Below are positions 1 through 5,328 of a stretch of DNA of 5,397 nucleotides, one piece after another. This DNA comes from Flavobacterium psychrophilum (GTDB lineage Bacteria; Bacteroidota; Bacteroidia; Flavobacteriales; Flavobacteriaceae): the NCBI GenBank assembly GCA_020720185.1, contig DYPB01000127.1, forward strand, positions 1 to 5,397. The letters are read 5' to 3'. A program made the position numbers and the translations under genes. Each line of letters opens with the position of its first letter. Positions within the stretch are counted from its first letter, which is position 1. The notes below the pieces were generated by a model. The model was given only the letters and a program-made list of their open reading frames with translations, ran no database searches and was not told where the DNA came from.

Positions 1-7
1 TTTTCCC

Positions 8-20
8 TTGCATGCTGCAA
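8..20. repeat. Short palindrome TTGCA-tgc-TGCAA
   Basis: Two 5-bp arms with a 3-bp spacer form a small dyad at the left edge of the window. It may belong to the end of the preceding unit, of which nothing else is visible. Its role is unknown. Confidence 0.4.
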
Positions 21-30
21 TATACAACAC

Positions 31-61
31 AATGTATTGACTGTCAAATATTTAATACATT
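31..61. repeat. Inverted repeat AATGTATT / AATACATT
   Basis: Perfect 8-bp arms at 31-38 and 54-61 are separated by 15 bp, immediately before the 7-bp tandem array. The arms are very AT-rich, so a stem would be weak. It could be an operator-like dyad or the remains of a terminator for an upstream unit. No function can be assigned. Confidence 0.4.
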
Positions 62-102
62 ATCTTTTATCTTTTATCTTTTATCTTTTATCTTTTATCT
101 TT
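61..102 (+). repeat. Six perfect tandem copies of 7-bp TATCTTT
   Basis: The unit TATCTTT is repeated six times without error, followed by a partial unit (TAT, 103-105). It lies just upstream of the left direct repeat and outside any gene. A perfect 7-bp array can change copy number by slipped-strand mispairing. The unit resembles, but does not match, the Bacteroidetes -7 element TAnnTTTG because it lacks the final G. Confidence 0.95.
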
Positions 103-108
103 TATTAA

Positions 109-177
109 CAAAATTTAATTTGTTTTGTTGATGATTTTGTTGTAGGTTTGTAGTTGTGCAACAGGCACAGGTGTTTG
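109..177 (+). repeat. Left copy of 69-bp long direct repeat
   Basis: This segment matches 5329-5397 without gaps at 65 of 69 positions; the mismatches are at 117, 118, 122 and 133. The last 44 bp (134-177) are identical in the two copies. It ends in a core containing the near-palindrome GTTGTGCAAC (153-162) followed by AGGCACAGGTGTTTG. The left boundary near 109 is where similarity fades. The true right boundary is unknown because the other copy runs off the window. Confidence 0.9.
120..150 (+). promoter_or_regulatory. Bacteroidetes-type promoter inside the left repeat
   Basis: TTG at 120-122, a 20-nt spacer and TAGGTTTG at 143-150 match the TTG-N(17-23)-TAnnTTTG consensus of Bacteroidetes primary-sigma promoters. 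Transcription would start about seven bases downstream, around the GTTGTGCAAC dyad at 153-162, leaving a leader of roughly 330 nt before the first gene. This is the only full -33/-7 match I found upstream of the operon. In the right repeat copy the TAGGTTTG (5363-5370) is kept but the matching TTG is lost to a substitution. Confidence 0.55.
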
Positions 178-484
178 GTAAGATTGCTGGGTAAGTGTTT
201 AATTTAAAGGTTTTTTCTTATCTTTTTGGTCAGTGAATAACCGAAAGTTAAGGCTAATTTAGTCCGCAACCTCGCCAAGCGCTGGACCGTCAGGCTGTGA
301 ATAAACCTCGTCAAATTTAAAAAGTATTCGGAGGGCTACCAAAGAAAAAACTCAAATAAGAGATTCTCAAGAGACTGATTTTAGTTTTTTCACAGTCTGC
401 CGTTGGGCAACATTCTGCCAAAAATCGGGAGAATTGAAAAACAGAAATAAATTATAAACAAAAATTAATCAAAACAAAAAAACA
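178..484 (+). other. Gene-free leader with GC-rich, repeat-containing core
   Basis: No open reading frame of note lies in these 307 bases. Positions 241-310 are 37/70 G+C (53%), far above the flanking genes. The stretch has small dyads: TCTC-aa-GAGA (365-374), AGACTG (372-377) with CAGTCT (393-398), and GTTG-gg-CAAC (402-411). It also has an imperfect direct repeat, GTCAGTGAATAACC (229-242) against GTCAGGCTGTGAATAAACC (289-307). If the promoter in the repeat is used, this is a 5' untranslated leader. It could be a structured RNA, a regulatory leader, or the continuation of a recombination site. The last 50 bases before the first gene are A-rich, as is normal for Bacteroidetes translation starts. 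Confidence 0.55.
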
Positions 485-1516
485 ATGAGTAAAAAATCAA
501 TTAATGCTACTGACCTCTTTTTGGCAATTCTCGCCATTTTATTAATTAGTGTAAGTTTTTATCAAACTTGGCTTGGATTAGACCAGATTTTTGGTCCTGC
601 ATCATTTGTAATTGCATTAGTTCTATCACTTTTATTATTGTTTTTAGTTTGGATGATTAGAGTTGCAAAAATTGAAGGCCGCTCTACTTCAAGTTTGGTT
701 GGAATCTATATTTTTATTGCATCTTTTTGCTTTATAGCAAATTTTAATGCTTTGTACACTAGATTTATGAGAACAGATATTTATACAACAGAATTGAGAG
801 AAATCAACCAAAGATTTAATAATTTAGAATCTGATGTTGAATCAAAGTTAGAATATGCAATTGACAAAAAAATTGCTGGAAATGTTGAAACTGAAAAGAA
901 AAAATTAATGTTGCAAATTATTGACCCAGGAAATCCAGGAATTGGTACAGAGGCAAACGGAATAATTCGTGACATTGAAAAATTAACTGGAAAAAAAATG
1001 ACATTACTTAAAGCCGTAAACAATGATTATAAAGATTTAGCTTTGAGAATGGGAGAACAAATAGACGATATGATTACTCAATTATCGCCTGACGAAAGAA
1101 ATTTAAAAAGGGATATTGAAGGGGCAGTTTTGAAATGGAATAAAAAAATTCAAGACTTATTATTGCTTTCTAAAAAAGAAAAAGATGATATTTCACAAGG
1201 TTTAATAGATGAATCTTTAACGGACTATAATAAATTAGGAAATCGTGCACATTCAATTTTAGGAGAAAACAAATTTAGATTTACTCCAGAAGTTTCGAAA
1301 ACACAAGATGTAGGTAAAATTGGATTTGCATTTGAACACGCAGTAAAAAACTTTAGTATGTATCAGTTTGTAGTATTAATGGGTTGTATATTATTAGATT
1401 TTGTAATTGTTATTATTGTTTTGTTAGTAACACCAAGTAACGGAAGTGTATACAATAATGCAAGTGTCTTCAATGGCAACAAAAGAAGTGGTAAAGTATT
1501 AATTGGAAAAAATTAA
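485..1516 (+). CDS. Four-pass membrane protein with large periplasmic helical domain
   Basis: I do not recognise this 343-residue protein as a named family. Hydrophobic spans lie at about residues 11-29, 40-60, 70-90 and 292-315. Positive charges after span 2 (RVAKIEGR) and after span 4 (KRSGK) put both termini in the cytoplasm and residues 91-291 in the periplasm. That region is mostly charged and helical, with coiled-coil character at about 100-140 and 190-250, and a loop at 146-155 (DPGNPGIGTE). The ATG at 485 follows an A-rich stretch typical of Bacteroidetes starts, and no alternative start is better placed. It is the first gene of the operon, 7 bp before the GTPase-like gene. A sensor or scaffold role that links periplasmic events to the cytoplasmic GTPase is inferred from topology and position only. 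Confidence 0.85.
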   Translation: MSKKSINATDLFLAILAILLISVSFYQTWLGLDQIFGPASFVIALVLSLLLLFLVWMIRVAKIEGRSTSSLVGIYIFIASFCFIANFNALYTRFMRTDIYTTELREINQRFNNLESDVESKLEYAIDKKIAGNVETEKKKLMLQIIDPGNPGIGTEANGIIRDIEKLTGKKMTLLKAVNNDYKDLALRMGEQIDDMITQLSPDERNLKRDIEGAVLKWNKKIQDLLLLSKKEKDDISQGLIDESLTDYNKLGNRAHSILGENKFRFTPEVSKTQDVGKIGFAFEHAVKNFSMYQFVVLMGCILLDFVIVIIVLLVTPSNGSVYNNASVFNGNKRSGKVLIGKN

Positions 1517-1523
1517 AAACAAA

Positions 1524-2441
1524 ATGAACGACAATAACCTAAAGCCATTATCTTTTGAAGATGAAGATGTATTAAAGCCAATTTCATTTGACACATCCAA
1601 CAATACGCCAACAGATTTTGTTCCATTAGTTAATGCTAACACAAACGAAATAAAAAATAAAGACAGTAATTTTGTATTCTTTTTCGGTGTTTCTGCATCT
1701 GGAAAATCTGTAATTTTATCGGCAATTTTATATTATTTAAGGTCTAAAGCTGGTGTTTTAAGACCTAAATTAGGTACACCAAACACCAAAGAAGCACAAG
1801 TTTTATTAGCAGATTTTTTTGAAAATATTAGTAAAGGAGTTTTACCAAATAGGACGACACGTGATAAAGTTACAAGAATGGATTTTGTATTTGAACCAAA
1901 TAATAAATCTAAAAAAGTTCCGCCAATAGATTTAACGTTTTTAGAAACAGCTGGTGGAAATCATCTTGACATTTCTCGCGGGGGTTCTTATCACAGTAGT
2001 ATTGATGCGTATTTAAACGCTAAAATCCCATTAAACATAATTGTCGTAACTAGTTATGATACAGCACACAGAGACGACTCTCTCATTAATGAGTTTTTTG
2101 GAGAATTAGAAAGAAGAGGTAATCATTTAAAATCAGTTAATATAATATTAGTTGTTTCAAAATGGGATATTTCGGGAAGGTCTGATGTCTCAAATGAACA
2201 AGAATTAGAAAATTTTGTACAGGAAAGATTACCAATGACAAACAATCTTATAAATTCATATGAATTTAGCAAAACATATTTTACGATTGGTAACATTGAA
2301 AAAACAGGAAGTGAAGAAAAAATCACATTATTAAACTTAGAACCCGCAGAAATATTATCCAATTGGTTATATGAGAGTATTACAGGCTACTCATTAGATT
2401 ATGAAGGTACATTTTGGGAGAAAATTAAATTTAGTTTTTAA
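1524..2441 (+). CDS. P-loop GTPase-like protein
   Basis: This is a soluble 305-residue protein with nucleotide-binding motifs in GTPase order. Walker A is at residues 55-62 (GVSASGKS) after a hydrophobic strand, and a Thr-containing switch I candidate lies at 110-114 (RTTRD). DLTFLETAGG at 136-145 stands where the Walker B / DxxG motif falls, and SKWD at 212-215 follows the strand IILVV as the G4 base-specificity motif. TYFTIGN (251-257) may be the last strand and G5 region. ETAGG in place of DxxG is a variant seen in divergent TRAFAC-type regulatory GTPases. GTP specificity is inferred from SKWD. I chose ATG 1524, 7 bp after the first gene stops; an in-frame TTG at 1503 would overlap that gene. 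The N-terminus carries a doubled LKP[LI]SF motif (residues 6-23), possibly a docking peptide. No membrane span or signal peptide is seen. It is likely the switch of the system, working with the genes on either side. Confidence 0.88.
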   Translation: MNDNNLKPLSFEDEDVLKPISFDTSNNTPTDFVPLVNANTNEIKNKDSNFVFFFGVSASGKSVILSAILYYLRSKAGVLRPKLGTPNTKEAQVLLADFFENISKGVLPNRTTRDKVTRMDFVFEPNNKSKKVPPIDLTFLETAGGNHLDISRGGSYHSSIDAYLNAKIPLNIIVVTSYDTAHRDDSLINEFFGELERRGNHLKSVNIILVVSKWDISGRSDVSNEQELENFVQERLPMTNNLINSYEFSKTYFTIGNIEKTGSEEKITLLNLEPAEILSNWLYESITGYSLDYEGTFWEKIKFSF

Positions 2442-2446
2442 AAAAT

Positions 2447-4027
2447 ATGGAGAATGTTTATGTATTTGCCTTTGCTACTTTCGGACATCCAAATGACTTT
2501 AGACAAGGCTGTTTTTTACCCAGAAACATACAATCTAATATTAATGTAAAGTTATTTGACCTTACAAATGCGATTAAAATTTATCCTAAAAGCACCTTGT
2601 ATTCTATACGAAAAGAAAACATAAATGGTTTAAATGTAATTTCTTATACAATTTACACATATGCAAAAGAAAAATCTTCTGATAGAGATGGAACATTTAT
2701 TGGTTCAAGTATAGTATACACAAATGGAATTGCAAACGAAAATGTAACTATTGAAAAGTTAAAAAAATTCAATACGGAATTAATTAAAAAAAATGTAGTT
2801 AATGAAAGATTAATTGTAAATCACTCAAATGAATTCTCAATTTCTAAATCAGTAACTATTGACTTTGATAAACTTTCATACAATTTAAAAAAAATTGAAG
2901 AACCAATAAATTTTAATTCATCCAATAATAATGTTGTTGTTTATTCCCTAATAGATTCTAACACATTACAACAAAATTTTAAAAAAGCATTAGAATTACT
3001 AAATAACTATGACACAATCTTTTTTACAGATAGTAAAGAAATCGCAAAATTTACTATATCCAAAAGGTTGTATATGTTTTTAGATGAGAGCAATAAAGAA
3101 TTTACTAATGCAATACAAAATTTGCGAGATGAAAAAAAGCGACAGTTAGAAATAATCGTCAATGCTTTTCAAACTGAAATATCTGAACTTGCAGAAAAGA
3201 AACAAGAAACAATAAGAAAATTCAAGGAGAGTATAGAACAAAATAAAATTTTACACAGAGAAAACGTAATCAAAATTGCTGAATATGATAAGCAAACTGA
3301 GAAAATAGAAAATCAATATGCGGAATATGAGCGTAAAATAAAAGAAGCAATTATTTTAATTAATTCAAATAAAAAAATTGATGAAGTCAAATTATTTCAT
3401 AACGAAAACAAACGTGAGTTCATAAATTTCATCAATCAAAATACTAAACCAACTTATTTAAATAGTTTGAATAATATTCAAGCAAGAACTAGTTTAACAA
3501 CAAATCATCAAAATCAAACTGAATGGTTAAATCAACCAAACAATAAAAGACACCAAAGCGACGAGGTTAGAAAAAAGAAACCATTTAAAATTTTTAAGTT
3601 GTTATCGTTTATATTTTTTGCTTTATGGGTAACTACTTTATCGTATTTTTTGTTTTTCAACAATACTGAACCTAAACAAGATGTAATTGAAGCCAGCGAG
3701 AATATTGAGGAAACAAAAGTTATAAACGAAGTTCAAAATCAAAATACTGAAATACAACTTACACCTATACCTAATGCTCAATTAAATCCAAACGATATAA
3801 AAAATATTGCAAAAAATATAAAAAGCAATATGCCTTTGGAAGATGTTGTAAAAATAATATTCGAAAAAAATCCAACGGATATAAAAAAGCATTATGAAAA
3901 TAATATTGAACTGTATTCAAGGGAATTAGTCAAAATTAATAAAGATTGTTTTGAAGAAAAAGAAAACAAAATTTATTACATAAAAGATACTATTAAAAAC
4001 ATACCTGCTTTTAAAGTAATTAAATAA
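2447..4027 (+). CDS. GTPase-associated-like protein with coiled coil, one membrane span and periplasmic tail
   Basis: The protein has 526 residues. The N-terminal part (about 1-205) is a globular alpha/beta domain opening YVFAFATFGHPNDFRQGCFL, with SSDRDGTFIGSSIVYTNG at 77-94. The order (an early aromatic/Gly strand, then an R-x-G loop leading to a hydrophobic strand) recalls the N-terminal domains of 'GTPase-associated protein 1' (GAP1-N) described beside conflict-system GTPases, but the similarity is loose and from memory. Residues about 212-310 are a long charged coiled coil. Residues 330-375 are a polar linker ending in KKK, then one membrane span at about 383-404. Basic residues before the span place the N-terminus in the cytoplasm and about 120 residues in the periplasm. 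The periplasmic tail starts with a flexible acidic/Gln stretch and ends in a small domain (about 445-526). It starts 5 bp after the GTPase-like gene. A role relaying the GTPase state across the inner membrane is inferred. Confidence 0.82.
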   Translation: MENVYVFAFATFGHPNDFRQGCFLPRNIQSNINVKLFDLTNAIKIYPKSTLYSIRKENINGLNVISYTIYTYAKEKSSDRDGTFIGSSIVYTNGIANENVTIEKLKKFNTELIKKNVVNERLIVNHSNEFSISKSVTIDFDKLSYNLKKIEEPINFNSSNNNVVVYSLIDSNTLQQNFKKALELLNNYDTIFFTDSKEIAKFTISKRLYMFLDESNKEFTNAIQNLRDEKKRQLEIIVNAFQTEISELAEKKQETIRKFKESIEQNKILHRENVIKIAEYDKQTEKIENQYAEYERKIKEAIILINSNKKIDEVKLFHNENKREFINFINQNTKPTYLNSLNNIQARTSLTTNHQNQTEWLNQPNNKRHQSDEVRKKKPFKIFKLLSFIFFALWVTTLSYFLFFNNTEPKQDVIEASENIEETKVINEVQNQNTEIQLTPIPNAQLNPNDIKNIAKNIKSNMPLEDVVKIIFEKNPTDIKKHYENNIELYSRELVKINKDCFEEKENKIYYIKDTIKNIPAFKVIK

Positions 4028-4029
4028 AT

Positions 4030-4554
4030 ATGAAAAAATATCTTTTTATATTTATTTTAATTATGGGATGTAAACATCCTGAAAGTGAAAAATTTGATAG
4101 ATTCAATAATAAAAAATCAGTTATTGAAAACAACACTTCATTCATTGACAAAAATGAATCTTTTGAGGAAAAAAACATAATTAAAATGGAAAAAGAAAAT
4201 GGAGTAAAATATGTTTGGGTTGAGATTAATGGTTTAAAATTAAGATTTATTTTCGATACTGGAGCATCAAGTATCTGTATTTCATCATTAGAAGCATCGG
4301 TATTATATAGACAAGGAACTTTACAAAAAGAAGACATTTTAAACGTTGAATATTTTCAAGATGCTACGGGTAAAATTTCAGAGGGAACAAAAATAAACTT
4401 GCGAACAGTTAAAGTTGGAAATATAATACTCGAAAATATTGAAGCAACCGTAATTGATAATGTTGACGCACCTTTATTATTAGGTCAAACTGTTTTTGAA
4501 AAGTTTGGTAAAATTGAAATTGATAATATCAATGATGAAATAATTTTAAAATGA
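4030..4554 (+). CDS. Lipoprotein with retropepsin-like aspartic protease domain
   Basis: The protein has 174 residues. A short signal peptide (MKKYLFIFILIMGC) ends in a lipobox with Cys14 as the lipid-bearing residue. A polar linker (about 15-55) is followed by a clan AA protease domain. VWVEINGLKLRFIFDTGASS (62-81) carries the catalytic DTG at 76-78, DATGKISEG (111-119) sits where the flap falls, and PLLLGQTVFEKFG (148-160) is the second hydrophobic-hydrophobic-Gly motif. Only one DTG is present, so the enzyme would act as a homodimer, as retropepsins do. This is the usual size of bacterial single-domain members. It should be anchored at the periplasmic or outer face of the envelope. It starts 2 bp after gene 3, and its stop overlaps the next start (ATGA), implying coupled translation with the nuclease lipoprotein. 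Likely substrates are the periplasmic parts of its neighbours or the nuclease itself; this is inference. Confidence 0.87.
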   Translation: MKKYLFIFILIMGCKHPESEKFDRFNNKKSVIENNTSFIDKNESFEEKNIIKMEKENGVKYVWVEINGLKLRFIFDTGASSICISSLEASVLYRQGTLQKEDILNVEYFQDATGKISEGTKINLRTVKVGNIILENIEATVIDNVDAPLLLGQTVFEKFGKIEIDNINDEIILK

Positions 4555-5081
4555 GAAAATTATCATTAGTTTTAATGATTTTTCTTCTTCTTTCAGGTTG
4601 CAAGCATCCGGAAAGCAATGATTATGAAGAAAGAATTAATGACACAGAATCTATAATTGAAAACGAAAATAACACTCTAAATGATGGCTTTAAAGTAATT
4701 GGTGTAAAAGATGGAGACACGTTTGTAATATTATTTGAAGGAAAGGAACAAGTTGTAAGATTTGCTCATATAGATTGCCCTGAAAAAAAACAACCATTTG
4801 GTAAAAAAGCAAAATATTTTGTTTCTGATTTGTGCTTTGGAAAAAACATCAAACTTATTCACGAAAATAAATATGATAGATATAAAAGGTTAATAGCGGA
4901 AGTAATATTAGAAGATGGTACAAACTTGAATAAAGAATTAGTAAAGCAAGGACTTGCTTGGCATTTTAAAAAATATTCCGAAGACTTCGAATACGCAGAA
5001 CTAGAAATTGAAGCTAAAAATAATAAAATTGGATTATGGTCGGAAGAAAATCCGATTTCACCTTGGGAATGGAGAAAATAA
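4551..5081 (+). CDS. Lipoprotein thermonuclease (staphylococcal-nuclease-like)
   Basis: The protein has 176 residues. The signal peptide ends in LLSGC, with Cys17 as the lipid anchor. A linker of about 28 residues rich in Glu and Asn leads to an SNase domain from about 47 to 176. The active-site set is intact by comparison with staphylococcal nuclease: DGDT at 54-57 (Asp56 as D21), Arg70 (R35), DCPE at 75-78 (Asp75 as D40, Glu78 as E43), and DRYKR at 109-113 (Arg113 as R87). Cys76 replaces the Thr41 position, a common variant. The end, GLWSEENPISPWEWRK, is the usual closure of the fold. Such enzymes cut DNA and RNA with Ca2+ as the metal. Tethering in the envelope means it would meet nucleic acid outside the cytoplasm, for example phage or conjugative DNA, or extracellular DNA. 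It is the last gene of the operon and overlaps the protease gene by 4 bp. Confidence 0.93.
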   Translation: MRKLSLVLMIFLLLSGCKHPESNDYEERINDTESIIENENNTLNDGFKVIGVKDGDTFVILFEGKEQVVRFAHIDCPEKKQPFGKKAKYFVSDLCFGKNIKLIHENKYDRYKRLIAEVILEDGTNLNKELVKQGLAWHFKKYSEDFEYAELEIEAKNNKIGLWSEENPISPWEWRK

Positions 5082-5166
5082 GAACTATCTCCCAACAGCC
5101 GTAACCGTTGCACAACTCCTCCAAAACCCAAAAAATATTAAAAACAGAAATAAAACGACTTAAAAT

Positions 5167-5191
5167 AAAGCCATTTCCCGATGGCTTTTTT
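5167..5191 (+). terminator. Rho-independent terminator of the operon
   Basis: AAAGCCAT (5167-5174) pairs perfectly with ATGGCTTT (5181-5188) around a six-base loop (TTCCCG). The descending arm runs into six T's (5186-5191). It lies 86 bp after the nuclease stop codon on the same strand and is the obvious end of the operon transcript. Confidence 0.88.
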
Positions 5192-5224
5192 AGAATTTAT
5201 CTCCCAAAAACCGAAAATTTAGAG

Positions 5225-5249
5225 GGCTTAAAATGCAATATTTTAAGCC
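5225..5249. repeat. Perfect 10-bp hairpin GGCTTAAAAT / ATTTTAAGCC
   Basis: Arms at 5225-5234 and 5240-5249 flank a five-base loop (GCAAT). No T-run follows on either strand, so it is not a standard terminator. It may be part of the folded cassette end between the inverted GTTGCACAAC and GTTGTGCAAC arms. Confidence 0.7.
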
Positions 5250-5265
5250 ATAAAATAGGGTTTCA

Positions 5266-5293
5266 AAAAAGGCAAGCACTTGCTTTGGTTTTT
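5266..5293. terminator. Weak hairpin GCAAG / CTTGC with A- and T-tracts
   Basis: GCAAG (5272-5276) and CTTGC (5279-5283) form a small stem with A's on the left and T's on the right. It could act weakly as a terminator in either direction. The stem is short and the T-tract on the + strand is broken by GG, so the call is tentative. It would separate this operon from the promoter motif in the right repeat. Confidence 0.3.
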
Positions 5294-5328
5294 CTATAAT
5301 TTGGACTGCAATTTTTGGTTTTTTGGTG

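Larger units (their letters stand above)
109..5328 (+). mobile_element. Putative 5.2-kb gene cassette bounded by direct repeats
   Basis: The unit runs from the first base of the left 69-bp repeat to the base before the right copy, so it is exactly one period (5220 bp) of the flanking repeats. It contains a promoter, a long leader, one five-gene operon and a terminator, with no partial genes at either edge. That is what a self-contained cassette should look like. No transposase, integrase or recombinase gene is present, so any movement would depend on an enzyme acting in trans or on homologous recombination between the repeats. Mobility is inferred from the architecture only. A repeat family scattered in the chromosome without mobility would give the same picture. 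Confidence 0.5.

Noticed and set aside
61..105. CRISPR array
   Set aside because: The repeats are 7 bp with no spacers, so this is a simple tandem repeat.
184..228. Second promoter using TTG (184-186) and TATCTTTTTG (219-228)
   Set aside because: The spacer is 32 nt and the -7 element is imperfect, so it does not fit the Bacteroidetes consensus.
1503..1523. Upstream TTG start for the GTPase-like gene
   Set aside because: It would overlap the first gene's end and add only MEKIKNK. The ATG at 1524 lies 7 bp after that stop, in line with the spacing of the other genes.
4020..4337. 105-codon antisense frame opposite the protease gene, and similar antisense frames at 781-1023, 2123-2362 and 4859-5131
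   Set aside because: All lie opposite well-supported genes and have no convincing motifs; they are frame shadows in AT-rich DNA.
5108..5299. 63-codon open frame on the + strand after the nuclease gene
   Set aside because: It starts at a TTG inside the inverted GTTGCACAAC arm, runs through the terminator and two hairpins, and shows no protein-like composition.
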